Assembly: GCA_002310215.1 (NCBI GenBank)
Contig: DBYR01000009.1
Location: 1-48,200, forward strand
Origin: Bacteroidales bacterium UBA1181
Lineage (GTDB): Bacteria; Bacteroidota; Bacteroidia; Bacteroidales; Paludibacteraceae
Direction of reading: 5' to 3'
DNA: 48,200 bases
Shown: positions 8,530 to 17,282 of the stretch, piece after piece
How positions within the stretch are numbered: the first letter of the stretch is position 1
Layout: each line of letters begins with the position of its first letter
The notes under the pieces: generated by a model
Databases searched by the model: none
What the model saw: the letters and a program-made list of their open reading frames with translations, nothing else
Told to the model about the DNA's origin: nothing
Made by a program: the position numbers and the translations under genes

Positions 8530-9384
8530 ATGAAATTCGATGCGAAAAAAATATTTGTCAACCCGTACACAATCAGTGTTGTGGCGGCGTTGTTGATTCT
8601 ATTCGCGCTTTATAAGTGCACCTTTTCTTGGTTAGACAGTTATACCAACCATGGGCAGGAGATCGTCGTGCCTGACTTGTCGGGGATGACACCGCTCGAA
8701 GCATCCCAGATCCTGGCGAAGCAATCCCTGAAGTATGAGGTGGTCGATTCTGTCTTCATGAAGGGGAAATCGCTTGGCGCCATCGTCGAGCAGACTCCGC
8801 AACCAGGGGAGAAGATCAAGGCGGATCGCACCGTTTACCTGATCGTCAATTCGTCATCCATCCGCAAGGTGATGTTGCCGGACGTGCATGAGTTCTCGCT
8901 CCGACAGGCGGAGTCCATGATCAACTCCGTGGGACTCAAGGTCGATAGCGTGGTCTATATTCCTAATGAATACAAAGATCTTGTGCAATATGTGAAGCAA
9001 AATAAATTGGAGCTGCAACCTGGCTCGCGTATTCCTGAGGGGTCCAGCGTGACGCTTTACGTGGGACGTGGCTTGTCTAACGAGACCCTTGAGGTGGTTA
9101 GCTTCCGTAAGCTGAACGAGGAGCAGGCCATCCAGAAGGCGCATACCGCTTTCCTCAACATCGGCAAGGTCATATACGACGAGAAACCGAAGGATGACGC
9201 TGAGAAGGCGTTATTCTTTGTGTACAAGCAGGTTCCCGCCACTGGCACATCCATCAATGTGGGTGGGTCCGTCGACCTATACCTGTCCAAAGACCCTTCC
9301 GTGCTGGAGTCGCCTGAAGTGATCTACTACAATCCGAATGAGCCGGACGATACTAGTGCGGACACAGACGATATCTTCAAATGA
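8530..9384 (+). CDS. PASTA-domain membrane protein
   Basis: A 284-residue bitopic protein: a short basic cytoplasmic N-terminus, one membrane segment (about residues 13-31, TISVVAALLILFALY), then three PASTA-type repeats. The first runs from IVVPDLSGMTPLEA, the second from VMLPDVHEFSLRQA, and the third, weaker, from VVSFRKLNEEQA. PASTA domains bind peptidoglycan fragments or beta-lactams. Without a kinase domain this is probably an envelope structural or sensing protein. I prefer ATG 8530 because of the promoter position; ATG 8521 adds three residues. It overlaps the next gene by four bases (ATGA). In many Bacteroidales ddl is also adjacent, but here it lies 25 kb away. Confidence 0.82.
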   Translation: MKFDAKKIFVNPYTISVVAALLILFALYKCTFSWLDSYTNHGQEIVVPDLSGMTPLEASQILAKQSLKYEVVDSVFMKGKSLGAIVEQTPQPGEKIKADRTVYLIVNSSSIRKVMLPDVHEFSLRQAESMINSVGLKVDSVVYIPNEYKDLVQYVKQNKLELQPGSRIPEGSSVTLYVGRGLSNETLEVVSFRKLNEEQAIQKAHTAFLNIGKVIYDEKPKDDAEKALFFVYKQVPATGTSINVGGSVDLYLSKDPSVLESPEVIYYNPNEPDDTSADTDDIFK

Positions 9385-10463
9385 TCGACGATAGCATCAT
9401 CCCTGACGGGTTGGACGACGAGGAGAGGGAGGACGACGCTGTCTTGGGCAGTGACGGCCAATTCCATGAACATTTCCGCATCACTGTCGAAAAGGGACAT
9501 TCCCTCATCAGAATCGACAAATACCTTGTGAACTGCATGTCCAACGTTTCGCGCAACCGTATTCAGGATGCGGCGGACGCCAAGTGCATATTGGTCAATG
9601 GGAACCCTGTGAAATCTAATTATCGGGTGAAGCCTTTGGATGTGATATCCATCATGCTCTCCTATCCCCCATCAGAGTTCGAAATCATCCCGCAGGATAT
9701 TCCTCTGGACATCGTCTATGAGGACCAGGACGTCATCCTCGTCAACAAGCAGCCGGGCATGGTCGTCCATCCTGGCTTCGGCAATTTCCAGGGGACGCTC
9801 CTCAACGCCTTGGCTTGGCATCTGAAGGACTCGTCGGATTTCAATGTCGATGACCCCCGCCTCGGGTTGGTGCACCGTATCGACAAGGACACTTCAGGTC
9901 TGCTCATCATCGCCAAGAACGAGGACGCCAAGACCCACTTAGGCAAACAGTTCTTCAACAAGACGACCAAACGGCTCTATAACGCGCTGGTGTGGGGCAA
10001 TATCACGGAGGACGAGGGGACGATCACGGGCGATTTGGGACGTGACCCGAAGGACAGGATGCTCTTTACCGTCTTTCCCGAAGGAGAGAACCCTAACGCC
10101 AAGCACGCCGTCACCCACTACCGGGTGCTGGAGCGGTTCGGCTACGTGACCCTCGTGGAGTGTAGGCTGGAGACTGGCCGCACGCATCAGATACGTGTGC
10201 ACATGAAGCACATCGGACACACGTTGTTCGCCGATGAGCGATATGGCGGGAAGGAGATTCTGAGAGGGAACACCACCGCCAAATACAAACAGTTCGTGAA
10301 GAACTGCCTTGAGATCTGCCCGCGGCAGGCGCTGCACGCCAAGACTTTGGGCTTTGTGCACCCGCGCACGGGCGAGGAGATGTACTTCGATTCCGAATGG
10401 CCGGAGGATTTCAGACTGCTTATCGAGAAGTGGCGCCGTTATGCCAATGGCGAGATAAACTAA
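9381..10463 (+). CDS. rluD: RluD-type 23S rRNA pseudouridine synthase
   Basis: A 360-residue RluA-family pseudouridine synthase. An acidic N-terminal extension (residues 1-30) precedes an S4 RNA-binding domain (SLIRIDKYLVNCMSNVSRNRI, about 41-60) and the catalytic domain. The catalytic aspartate is Asp168 in HRIDKDTSGL, and TGRTHQIRVHMKHIGHTLFADERYGG is the second signature block. The enzyme isomerises specific uridines in 23S rRNA; the RluD group modifies the helix 69 loop. The start overlaps the PASTA stop as ATGA, which indicates translational coupling. Assignment within RluC/RluD is by overall similarity. Confidence 0.88.
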   Translation: MIDDSIIPDGLDDEEREDDAVLGSDGQFHEHFRITVEKGHSLIRIDKYLVNCMSNVSRNRIQDAADAKCILVNGNPVKSNYRVKPLDVISIMLSYPPSEFEIIPQDIPLDIVYEDQDVILVNKQPGMVVHPGFGNFQGTLLNALAWHLKDSSDFNVDDPRLGLVHRIDKDTSGLLIIAKNEDAKTHLGKQFFNKTTKRLYNALVWGNITEDEGTITGDLGRDPKDRMLFTVFPEGENPNAKHAVTHYRVLERFGYVTLVECRLETGRTHQIRVHMKHIGHTLFADERYGGKEILRGNTTAKYKQFVKNCLEICPRQALHAKTLGFVHPRTGEEMYFDSEWPEDFRLLIEKWRRYANGEIN

Positions 10464-10715
10464 GGGTAAAAAAAACCGCGTCAGGCAAGGAGAGCCGGTG
10501 GCGCGGTATAACAAAACAATCATAGAAATTTTAATAATGTTGTTCCCTTTTAAGGATTATGAAAAGTCTATCTCAAATGAAGGATACCTGACGAATTAAC
10601 CAGTAATGCGGCAACCATCCCCTAAAACGTTAGTGCAAAAACCGTGCCAAAACGTCCATTTTCTACAACTAATTTCAATAATATTTATCATATAATTACT
10701 TTAGGCATGTGATTT
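10464..10715. other. Intergenic region after rluD
   Basis: About 250 AT-rich bases without a gene. An imperfect GC-rich hairpin (ACCGCG around 10483 with CGCGGT around 10507) follows rluD. Its T-tract would be on the minus strand, so it is at best a weak plus-strand terminator. Nothing else was recognised. Confidence 0.4.
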
Positions 10716-10961
10716 GTGGATTTCATCCGTCATAATATTGACAGATATGGAATAAAACTTTATATGATTATTATATACATGAAGAATACTTACCAAATAT
10801 CACATATTATTGTGACGGACATCGCCGGCAGGGTGGTTTACTCCACGAGCGGAACAGGTCGCGAGCAAGCTGTCAACTTGGATGGCAAGGCAAGCGGAAT
10901 CTATTTCGTGCACATCACCGCGGGTGATAAGTCATACACGGAAAAATTAATCGTAAATTAA
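10716..10961 (+). pseudogene. Orphan T9SS C-terminal sorting domain fragment
   Basis: The frame encodes about 81 residues. Its last 55 read as a type A T9SS C-terminal domain: IIVTDIAGRVVYSTSG, then a QAVNLDGKASGIYFVHITAG strand block, and KSYTEKLIVN at the end. Such domains are normally the last 70-80 residues of large secreted proteins. Here nothing of a cargo domain, signal peptide or YPNP start motif precedes it, only AT-rich sequence. I read it as the severed 3' end of a lost surface-protein gene. Expression as a free peptide from the internal ATG near 10780 is possible but unsupported. Confidence 0.7.
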
Positions 10962-10966
10962 AGTAA

Positions 10967-11200
10967 TTAATAATTAACCACAACAGAGAAGGGCACTCCA
11001 CCGTAGACATGAACAACGCCGCTGACTACGTATTCGGTGAGAACTACAACCTTCGTTCGCTCAATGAGGTAGAGAGCTTCGTTAAGGAGAATAAGCACTT
11101 GCCAGGTGTGTCATCTGCCGCTGAAATGGCCGAGAAGGGTATGAGCATGTCTCAAATGAGCAATCCGGGTTGTAATAGGAGAGGGGAGCCGTTGCGATGA
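10967..11200 (+). pseudogene. Fragment of a surface/tail-fibre-like protein C-terminus
   Basis: An open stretch containing DYVFGENYNLRSLNEVESF, KENKHLPGVSSAAEMAEKG and MSMSQM. This block precedes the C-terminal coiled coil of many Bacteroidota tail-fibre-like or secreted proteins, where it normally continues as NxLLLQKVEEL. Here the match stops abruptly after MSN (about 11163) and runs into a terminator. Homology also begins upstream of the first ATG at 11009 (VDMNNAADYVF), which confirms that this is a truncated remnant and not a small gene. It follows the T9SS fragment directly. Confidence 0.65.
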
Positions 11201-11222
11201 GCGACTCCCCTCTCTGATTTTT
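11179..11222 (+). terminator. Rho-independent terminator after the gene remnants
   Basis: GAGAGGGGAG (11179-11188) pairs perfectly with CTCCCCTCTC (11205-11214), followed by TGATTTTT. It may also block transcription from the convergent rubredoxin gene, although the minus-strand T-tract is poor. Confidence 0.8.
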
Positions 11223-11240
11223 AGAGTTCCTTGATTCTTA

Positions 11241-11402
11241 TTACTCCGCTTCCGTGAATTGGTCTTTGCCGACGGAACACAGTGGACATTCGAAATCCTC
11301 CGGCACCTCTTCCCACGGAGTGCCAGGTTTGATGCCAGCCTCTGGGCATCCTACTTCTGGATCATATTCCCAGCCACATACTTCACATACGTACTTCTTC
11401 AT
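11241..11402 (-). CDS. Rubredoxin
   Basis: A 53-residue rubredoxin, MKKYVCEVCGWEYDPEVG at the start and a C-terminal FECPLCSVGKDQF. The two CxxC pairs (Cys6/Cys9 and Cys39/Cys42) hold a single iron. The protein shuttles electrons in the cytoplasm, here most likely to the rubrerythrin encoded 38 bases upstream on the same strand, for NAD(P)H-dependent peroxide reduction. The two genes form a short oxidative-stress operon. It is too small for most ORF cut-offs. Confidence 0.95.
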   Translation of the reverse strand: MKKYVCEVCGWEYDPEVGCPEAGIKPGTPWEEVPEDFECPLCSVGKDQFTEAE

Positions 11403-11439
11403 TTTCTTAAAATTAAGTTATTAAATCGATTAGTCTTTC

Positions 11440-11979
11440 TTAGAAATTGTCCACATGAACCTCGAAGTAGGCTTGCGGGTGTGCGCATGTAGGACAGATG
11501 TCCGGTGCTTTCGTGCCTACCACGATGTGTCCGCAGTTCCGGCATTCCCATACTTTCACTTCGCTCTTCTCGAAGACCTGTGCGGTCTCTATGTTGTGCA
11601 ACAAGGCGCGGTAACGCTCTTCGTGCCGTTTCTCGATGGCTGCCACAAGGCGGAATTTCTCCGCAAGTGCCTTGAATCCCTCCTTCTCTGCTGTTTGGGC
11701 GAATCCTTCGTACATCTCCGTCCATTCATAGTTCTCTCCGTTCGCAGCCTCCGCTAAGTTCTCTGCGGTCGAGCCGATGCCTTCCAGTTCCTTCAGCCAT
11801 AGTTTCGCATGTTCCTTCTCATTGTCCGCTGTCTGCTGGAATATGGCGGCGATTTGCTCAAATCCTTCCTTTTTCGCCTTTGAGGCGAAGTAGGTGTACT
11901 TGTTGCGCGCCTGGCTCTCGCCTGCGAATGCGGCTTCTAAGTTTTTTTCTGTCTGAGTGCCCGAATACTTGTTTGCCAT
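11440..11979 (-). CDS. rbr: Rubrerythrin
   Basis: A 179-residue rubrerythrin, a peroxide-reducing diiron protein of anaerobes. An N-terminal four-helix ferritin-like domain carries the iron ligands (FAGESQARNKY about 18-28, DNEKEHAK about 52-59, EGFAQTAEKEGF, AIEKRHEERY about 114-123). A C-terminal rubredoxin-like domain carries WECRNCG and CPTCAHP, the two CxxC knuckles. The length is normal. A good promoter lies 36 bases upstream on the minus strand, and rubredoxin is next downstream. Together they protect the cell from hydrogen peroxide. Confidence 0.95.
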   Translation of the reverse strand: MANKYSGTQTEKNLEAAFAGESQARNKYTYFASKAKKEGFEQIAAIFQQTADNEKEHAKLWLKELEGIGSTAENLAEAANGENYEWTEMYEGFAQTAEKEGFKALAEKFRLVAAIEKRHEERYRALLHNIETAQVFEKSEVKVWECRNCGHIVVGTKAPDICPTCAHPQAYFEVHVDNF

Positions 11980-12014
11980 GTTACGAATAAATTATTAGTT
12001 ACACATCTGGTTCA

Positions 12015-12044
12015 CAAAGATATCATTTTTAGGCTAAAAGTCAA
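12015..12044 (-). promoter_or_regulatory. Rubrerythrin promoter (-33/-7)
   Basis: On the minus strand TATCTTTG (12022-12015) is an exact -7 consensus, and TTG (12044-12042) lies 19 bases upstream as the -33 box. Confidence 0.7.
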
Positions 12045-12045
12045 T

Positions 12046-13365
12046 TTATTTCGCCTCCTCGAATATTGTTTTCATCCCTTTGATCTTCTCGCCACGCACT
12101 TTTTGCAGGATCGCATGGAGCTTCGTGCGGCGTACCGTGGCGAAGGAGAATTGCTCCTTCACCTCTATCCTTCCGAGATCATCTTTGCCGAGCTCTCCTT
12201 TCTTCATGAGGAAGCCGGCGATATCTCCCTTGCTGAGTTTGTCGCGCTTCCCCTTCCCTATATAGATGGAAGCCCATTCGGATGGTTGAGGCTTGCCGAT
12301 TTCGTCGGGCAGTTCGTATGGTTCGATCGTCTCTCCTTCGAGGAAGTCGGGCAAATGTTCCTCTCCGTGCAGGATGAGGTATGCGTCTCCTTCCGCATAC
12401 ATTCGGGCGGTTCTTCCGTTCCGATGGGTATATGATTCCTTGTTGATGGGGAGATGGTAATGCACCACATTCTGTATTTCGGGAATGTCTAATCCCCTGG
12501 AGGCTAAATCGGTGGAAACCAGCAGATAGGAGGTGCCGTTCCGGAATTGAAACAATGACTTCTCCCGATCCACTTGCTCCATGCCGCCATGAAACATCCT
12601 GCAATCCAAACCGTTCTTTTTCAGGAAATTGGCAATCCTTTCCACCGACTCCCTATAATTACAGAATATGAGTGTGGGTTGGTTCCCTATGGTGCAGACC
12701 AGCTTCAATAGCGTTTCCAGTTTGTCCTTTATCGGAGACTGCACGGAGTATACCTTCAGGGATTGCAATGTTTCCTTGTTACCGAGGAAATCAAGCACCA
12801 TCGGGTGGTGTATCTTCGTGAAGGCCGGGATTTCCTCCGCTCGTGTGGCGGATAGCATCATACGTTTCTTCACACCTGTCAGTTGGGCGATGACCGCCTC
12901 CATCTCCTTTTGGAAGCCCAATTCCAAGGACTTGTCGAACTCATCCAATACCAGGAACTTGATGCTCTCGGGGCTAAAGCTCTGTTGTTTGATATGGTCG
13001 AGGATACGTCCTGGCGTACCGACAAGCAGGTCGGGATGGCTTGTCAAGGCATTCTTCTCCACCTCGAACGGATGGCCGCCATAGCAACAGGTGATGCGGA
13101 AATCGCTCTTCAGGGAGCGGAACACCTCTTCAATCTGCAGTGCCAATTCCCTCGAAGGGGCGATGACCAACGCCTGAATGGTGTCGATGCCTCGCTTCAT
13201 CTGTTTCAGGAGTGGCAGGAGGAAGGCCAATGTCTTACCCGAGCCCGTAGGGGATAGGAGCACTATGTCCCTGCCCGATTCGTTGGCGCGCAGAGAGGTC
13301 TGCTGCATCTCGTTCAACTCGCTGATGCCGGTCGCTTGTAAGGCGTTCGTTATGATATCTGACAT
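12046..13365 (-). CDS. DEAD-box RNA helicase with C-terminal DbpA-type RNA-binding domain
   Basis: A 439-residue ATP-dependent RNA helicase. Core motifs are visible: SPTGSGKT (38-45, Walker A), PSRELA, TPGR, DEFD at 141-144 in place of DEAD, SAT at 172-174, and HRNGRTAR (motif VI). The last 75 residues (WASIYIGKGKRDKLSKGDIAGFL onward) resemble the DbpA/CsdA RNA-binding domain, which targets these enzymes to structured RNA such as 23S rRNA. It probably acts in ribosome assembly. It begins one base after the GT4 stop and is the last gene of the minus-strand operon. DEFD is a tolerated variant of motif II. Confidence 0.9.
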   Translation of the reverse strand: MSDIITNALQATGISELNEMQQTSLRANESGRDIVLLSPTGSGKTLAFLLPLLKQMKRGIDTIQALVIAPSRELALQIEEVFRSLKSDFRITCCYGGHPFEVEKNALTSHPDLLVGTPGRILDHIKQQSFSPESIKFLVLDEFDKSLELGFQKEMEAVIAQLTGVKKRMMLSATRAEEIPAFTKIHHPMVLDFLGNKETLQSLKVYSVQSPIKDKLETLLKLVCTIGNQPTLIFCNYRESVERIANFLKKNGLDCRMFHGGMEQVDREKSLFQFRNGTSYLLVSTDLASRGLDIPEIQNVVHYHLPINKESYTHRNGRTARMYAEGDAYLILHGEEHLPDFLEGETIEPYELPDEIGKPQPSEWASIYIGKGKRDKLSKGDIAGFLMKKGELGKDDLGRIEVKEQFSFATVRRTKLHAILQKVRGEKIKGMKTIFEEAK

Positions 13366-13366
13366 G

Positions 13367-14491
13367 TTATAAGATTTTTTTATATACTGACATTAGATTC
13401 CGGGCGACTGCCTCGTCCGTGAAATTGCGTGCGTGTTCATACCCTGCGGCAACCATTCCGTCACGCACGTCTTGGTGCTGAAGCACGTCGAGAAGGGTCT
13501 CCGCCAACTGGTCCGAATCGTTGCAATCCACATATTTGGCAGCCTTTCCTCCCGTCTCCCGGAAACAGCTCCCTTCGCTGGTCACGACAGGCGTACCCAT
13601 GGTGATGGCCTCCAAAATAGGGATGCCAAATCCTTCAAACAGAGAAGGATAGACGAATACGGAGGCAAGGCGATAGAGTGCCGGCAAGGCGGTTGTAGGC
13701 ATCGCGTCCAAGAAGATTACCCTATCCTCAAGTCCATACTCACGGATGAGCGTCTCCAGGTATTTCTTATATTCGGAAGGTCTACCCACCACGACGAGTG
13801 GGATATCCAACTGTGGATGGCGCATGGCCTTCAGGATCAGTTCATGGTTTTTTCTCCGTTCGATGGCGCAGATGATTAGCATGAACTCACTGGGAAGCGC
13901 GTATTTCTGTCTGATCGTCTCAAGCTCCGACTCCTTCAGGGGTTGGTGGAACACCGGGTTGCACCCTTGGTAGACCACGTCGATCCGTGACCCCTCCTCA
14001 TGCAGGTACTCCATCAGGTCACGTTTCGTCTCCTCGCTGATGGCGATCACCCTATCCGCTGTTTTGCAGCCATGGATATATTTTTTCTTGAAGGAATAAC
14101 GGTCAAAGAAAGGGAAGAGCTCCGGATTTTTCAGGAAGATTAGGTCGTGCATGGTGACGACAGTTCGCGTGTGGGTCTTCTCTATTCCATAAGGCAATTC
14201 GTGGCTCAGCCCATGGTAGATGTCCAAGTCCAAGCGTTTTATATCCTTGCAGATGCCCCATGTGCGCCAGATGGAGGAAAGAAGTTTTTTGTCGTGTATG
14301 CCTTGTGGCATGATTGTTGAGGCGCAATGGGTGTTGTAGGTCCATTGGATGGATTCGTTGATTCTTGGCGTGAAAAGGGAATAACTATTTTCGGGGAACT
14401 GTTCGGTCAATAGCCGGATGGTGTCTCGGCTGTAGTTGCCCAGGCCTCTGGTGTTGCAGAAAGCGCGTTTAGCGTCGAACCCTATCTTCAT
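13367..14491 (-). CDS. Glycosyltransferase family 4 (GT-B)
   Basis: A 374-residue GT4-type glycosyltransferase. The N-terminus, MKIGFDAKRAFCNTRGLGNYSRD, is the glycine-rich acceptor-domain loop. The donor-domain signature is SLFEGFGIPILEAITMGTPVV (about 280-300), with the EX7E glutamates. The start is the ATG at 14489-14491, overlapping the tsaE stop as ATGA; a longer open frame to 14593 merely reads through tsaE in another frame. It probably builds a surface glycan or exopolysaccharide, but the sugar is unknown. Confidence 0.88.
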   Translation of the reverse strand: MKIGFDAKRAFCNTRGLGNYSRDTIRLLTEQFPENSYSLFTPRINESIQWTYNTHCASTIMPQGIHDKKLLSSIWRTWGICKDIKRLDLDIYHGLSHELPYGIEKTHTRTVVTMHDLIFLKNPELFPFFDRYSFKKKYIHGCKTADRVIAISEETKRDLMEYLHEEGSRIDVVYQGCNPVFHQPLKESELETIRQKYALPSEFMLIICAIERRKNHELILKAMRHPQLDIPLVVVGRPSEYKKYLETLIREYGLEDRVIFLDAMPTTALPALYRLASVFVYPSLFEGFGIPILEAITMGTPVVTSEGSCFRETGGKAAKYVDCNDSDQLAETLLDVLQHQDVRDGMVAAGYEHARNFTDEAVARNLMSVYKKIL

Positions 14492-14904
14492 GCCTGTTTG
14501 TCGATGATGACTTCCCTCGTTCCGTCCTCTTTCTCCTGTATGGATACTTTGACAGCGTCGGCGGGCAAGAGTTCCTCGATCATCTCCGGCCACTCCACGA
14601 AACAGACGTTGCCGCTGTAGAAATAATCCTCGTAGCCGAAGTCGTAGGCCTCCTCCACTTTGTTGATACGATAGAAGTCGAAATGGTATATTGGGTTGCC
14701 GTCCCCATCCGTATATTCGTTTATGATGGCGAATGTGGGACTGTTCACGGTGTCTTTGACGCCGAGTTCTTCGCAGATGGCCCGTATGAAGGTGGTTTTA
14801 CCCGCCCCCATCGATCCATAAAAAAGGTAAACCTTGTGATTGTCCATTTGGGAGACGAACTCCTTTGCGGTTTCCCTTATTGAAGATAAGTCTTTTATTA
14901 TCAT
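14488..14904 (-). CDS. tsaE: tRNA threonylcarbamoyladenosine biosynthesis ATPase TsaE
   Basis: A 138-residue P-loop ATPase of the TsaE/YjeE family, which works with TsaB and TsaD to make the t6A37 modification of ANN-decoding tRNAs. Walker A is GSMGAGKTT (30-38). NSPTFAIINEY and IYHFDFYRI are the family signature, and the conserved VEWPE follows at about 104-108. The length is normal. It lies four bases downstream of the porZ-like gene and overlaps the GT4 gene by four bases, so it sits in the middle of a tightly packed operon. Confidence 0.94.
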   Translation of the reverse strand: MIIKDLSSIRETAKEFVSQMDNHKVYLFYGSMGAGKTTFIRAICEELGVKDTVNSPTFAIINEYTDGDGNPIYHFDFYRINKVEEAYDFGYEDYFYSGNVCFVEWPEMIEELLPADAVKVSIQEKEDGTREVIIDKQA

Positions 14905-14908
14905 TATA

Positions 14909-17275
14909 TTATTTAATAATCGCTATTTTAGTGACCATCTTGGAGCTACCATCCGCTTGGGCGGCGTAGATGAAGTAGATGCCGGTGTTCACGCGTCTGC
15001 CGTTCAGGTCATTGCCATCCCAGACGTAAACACCTCCGTTGGAATCCCCCTCATGGATGATTCTACCTTCGGTGTCGGAGATGCGCACTTGGCTATTTTC
15101 CATGAGACCCGCGATGGTGATAGGTCCGGTGTATGTTTCCCTGACAGGGTTAGGGTAGGCGTATGCTTTGCTATATGACATCGCCCCCTCCATCGCATCG
15201 CTTTGATAGAGGAAAAGGCCCGTGGAGGAAACGATGTAGAGTTCTCCTGTCTTGTTGTCGATTACCAGGTCCATGATAGCGTTCGATGTGAACGGGCTAT
15301 TCTCCGAGGTGAAGTGGTGGATGGTCTCCTTGCCGTCGGCGGAGAGCAGATAAAGTCCGTTGTTGGCGGTTCCGACCCATTTCCTATTGTTGCCGTCCAC
15401 CACGATAGCGTTGATTTGTTCGTTTTCAAGCAAATAGTCGGCGTAGTTGGCGTTATCCTCACGTGTTATCTTGACCCTCTCCACCATGAAGTCGGAGTTG
15501 AACATTTTGGATGCGTCGGGAATCAGCATCGGACCCTTGTCTGTTCCGATCCAAATGACGCCATCCATGTCCTCCGCGATGCATCGTACCGTGGCGGGAG
15601 TCAGCACGTGTGAGTCTTTATCCTTGAAGGAGGAGAGGAATATGCTCCTATCGTCGTTTCCGTTCAAAGGAGTGTCGTTCATGTTGGCGCAAAAGACGCC
15701 TGGGCCATGACGGTATTTGATAACCCACAGATACCCCTTGCTGTCGAAGAGAAGGTCCCTAAGTCCGTTTGTGTTCTGCAGTTGCTGGTAGTTGAGCGAG
15801 CTCCATGTACGTTGTGGGCTCATGATCAGGATTGGGGTATTGGAGAGCAAATTCATCATCCAGAGGTTGCCTTCCTTATCGTATTTGAGGCCGTCGACCA
15901 GGATATTGATTCCATCTGCGACCAAGGGGCTGTTTTTACTTGTATAGTGGTTGACGAGCGTGACACCTTCGAACTCGAAAAGGCCTTTCCATGTCGCCGC
16001 GAAGAAGTGGTCGGGGTCATTCGGGTCGATAGCGATATCGAGCACATCCACGAAGCTCTGTTTATGCAGGATGGAGGTGTCCATGCCTTTCTCCGTGATG
16101 ATTGACCAATTATTCCCCTTGAGGGTTTGTATGACGCCTGGTGTGGCAAGAGCCCGGTCGAATGGTCCGCCACTACCGACGAAGATGTTTTTATCATTGT
16201 ATTTGATGAAGGCGATCTCCTTGGAGGCGGGTCCGTTCGGGAAGTACTCGTTGAGCAATAGCCCCTTCTCGTTGTATTTCTGGAGGATGGTCCGTCCGTC
16301 TTCTTGGAAGTCGCAGATCCAGTACGCCTTGCTCTGAGCGTCGTATAATGTTTCGGTAATCGAATCGGCGAGAGCCTTTGCGATTCTTTCGAAATCGCCA
16401 TTGTAGATTACCATGGAGTCGTCCTCCGAAACGATTAACCTATTGCCTGTTGAAATATTCGCGGTGTTGGGCAATTCCATGATTAGGGAAATGGAATCAT
16501 CCACTTTCAGCAATTGCTCATTGGAGCGAACCAGCAATGAGTTTTCGAAGGAGAGGATCTCCGACATGGGGAGGAATGTGCCCAAATTTTTCAGGCTATC
16601 TTTGTCCTGTTCTTTCGCGATGGACCGTTTCCCGGACTCATTGTCCTTGAAGAGGTAAAAGTTTTTCCATGAGTTGAAGTCCGCCAGGTTTTCCCCCTGC
16701 AGTGGAGCGTAGCGAATCGTTTCCTTTGTTCGGGCATAGATGATGTCATTATGAATGACGACGTCCTCCACATTCACATATTGGCCACCTTCGCCTAAGA
16801 TGTACGTGTCGATGATTTCAGCCTTCTTCACATCGAACACCGTGATGCCGAAGCCGCAGGCCAGGTAGGCGTAGTTGCCATGGATGGTGATGCCATTCAC
16901 TTTCTTATTGCTCATCTCGGCTCTTTTGAGGTCGGTCACGTTTGTGATATGGGATCCGCTCAGCAGGTCTATGTTGCAGTTCTCATAAATGATGATGAGA
17001 GTGTTCTGTGGTTGGCAATAGGCTATTTTAGAGATATTTCCGTCTGTCAGGCCAGTTAGTTTCGTGTATGTTTCGATGCTTTCGTACTCTTTATCTACCG
17101 AGTACAGGTTGCCGTCGCTCAGGGCGTATATCTTATCTTTGGACTGGATGATGTTACGTGCATTGCTGTAACTGAAGAATGTCTGCCAACCTCCCATCGG
17201 CAGGTGAGAGTGGCTCAATGATGCGCAGCATAAGGCGCAGACAAACGTCATTAGTCGTATTAGGTTTCTCATCAT
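14909..17275 (-). CDS. porZ: PorZ-like beta-propeller protein with T9SS C-terminal domain
   Basis: A 788-residue exported protein with a signal peptide (residues 1 to about 22), two beta-propeller-like regions and a T9SS C-terminal sorting domain (YAYPNPVRETYTGPITIAGL at about 700-720, ending in a Lys-rich strand). Propeller blades show repeats such as IYALSDGNLYSVD, GVIWIGTDKGPMLI, RKWVGTANNGLYLL and GELYIVSSTGLFLY. Length, the GGWQTFFSYSNA opening and the domain order match PorZ of Porphyromonas gingivalis, a surface subunit of the T9SS attachment complex that presents anionic LPS to the sortase PorU. It is translated seven bases after rdgB and four before tsaE. Another two-propeller T9SS cargo cannot be excluded. 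Confidence 0.75.
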   Translation of the reverse strand: MMRNLIRLMTFVCALCCASLSHSHLPMGGWQTFFSYSNARNIIQSKDKIYALSDGNLYSVDKEYESIETYTKLTGLTDGNISKIAYCQPQNTLIIIYENCNIDLLSGSHITNVTDLKRAEMSNKKVNGITIHGNYAYLACGFGITVFDVKKAEIIDTYILGEGGQYVNVEDVVIHNDIIYARTKETIRYAPLQGENLADFNSWKNFYLFKDNESGKRSIAKEQDKDSLKNLGTFLPMSEILSFENSLLVRSNEQLLKVDDSISLIMELPNTANISTGNRLIVSEDDSMVIYNGDFERIAKALADSITETLYDAQSKAYWICDFQEDGRTILQKYNEKGLLLNEYFPNGPASKEIAFIKYNDKNIFVGSGGPFDRALATPGVIQTLKGNNWSIITEKGMDTSILHKQSFVDVLDIAIDPNDPDHFFAATWKGLFEFEGVTLVNHYTSKNSPLVADGINILVDGLKYDKEGNLWMMNLLSNTPILIMSPQRTWSSLNYQQLQNTNGLRDLLFDSKGYLWVIKYRHGPGVFCANMNDTPLNGNDDRSIFLSSFKDKDSHVLTPATVRCIAEDMDGVIWIGTDKGPMLIPDASKMFNSDFMVERVKITREDNANYADYLLENEQINAIVVDGNNRKWVGTANNGLYLLSADGKETIHHFTSENSPFTSNAIMDLVIDNKTGELYIVSSTGLFLYQSDAMEGAMSYSKAYAYPNPVRETYTGPITIAGLMENSQVRISDTEGRIIHEGDSNGGVYVWDGNDLNGRRVNTGIYFIYAAQADGSSKMVTKIAIIK

Positions 17276-17282
17276 GAGATAG

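Noticed and set aside
10471..10516. GC-rich hairpin after rluD with its T-tract on the minus strand
   Set aside because: Would be a minus-strand terminator, but no minus-strand gene ends there; the stem is imperfect, so it was not listed as a terminator.
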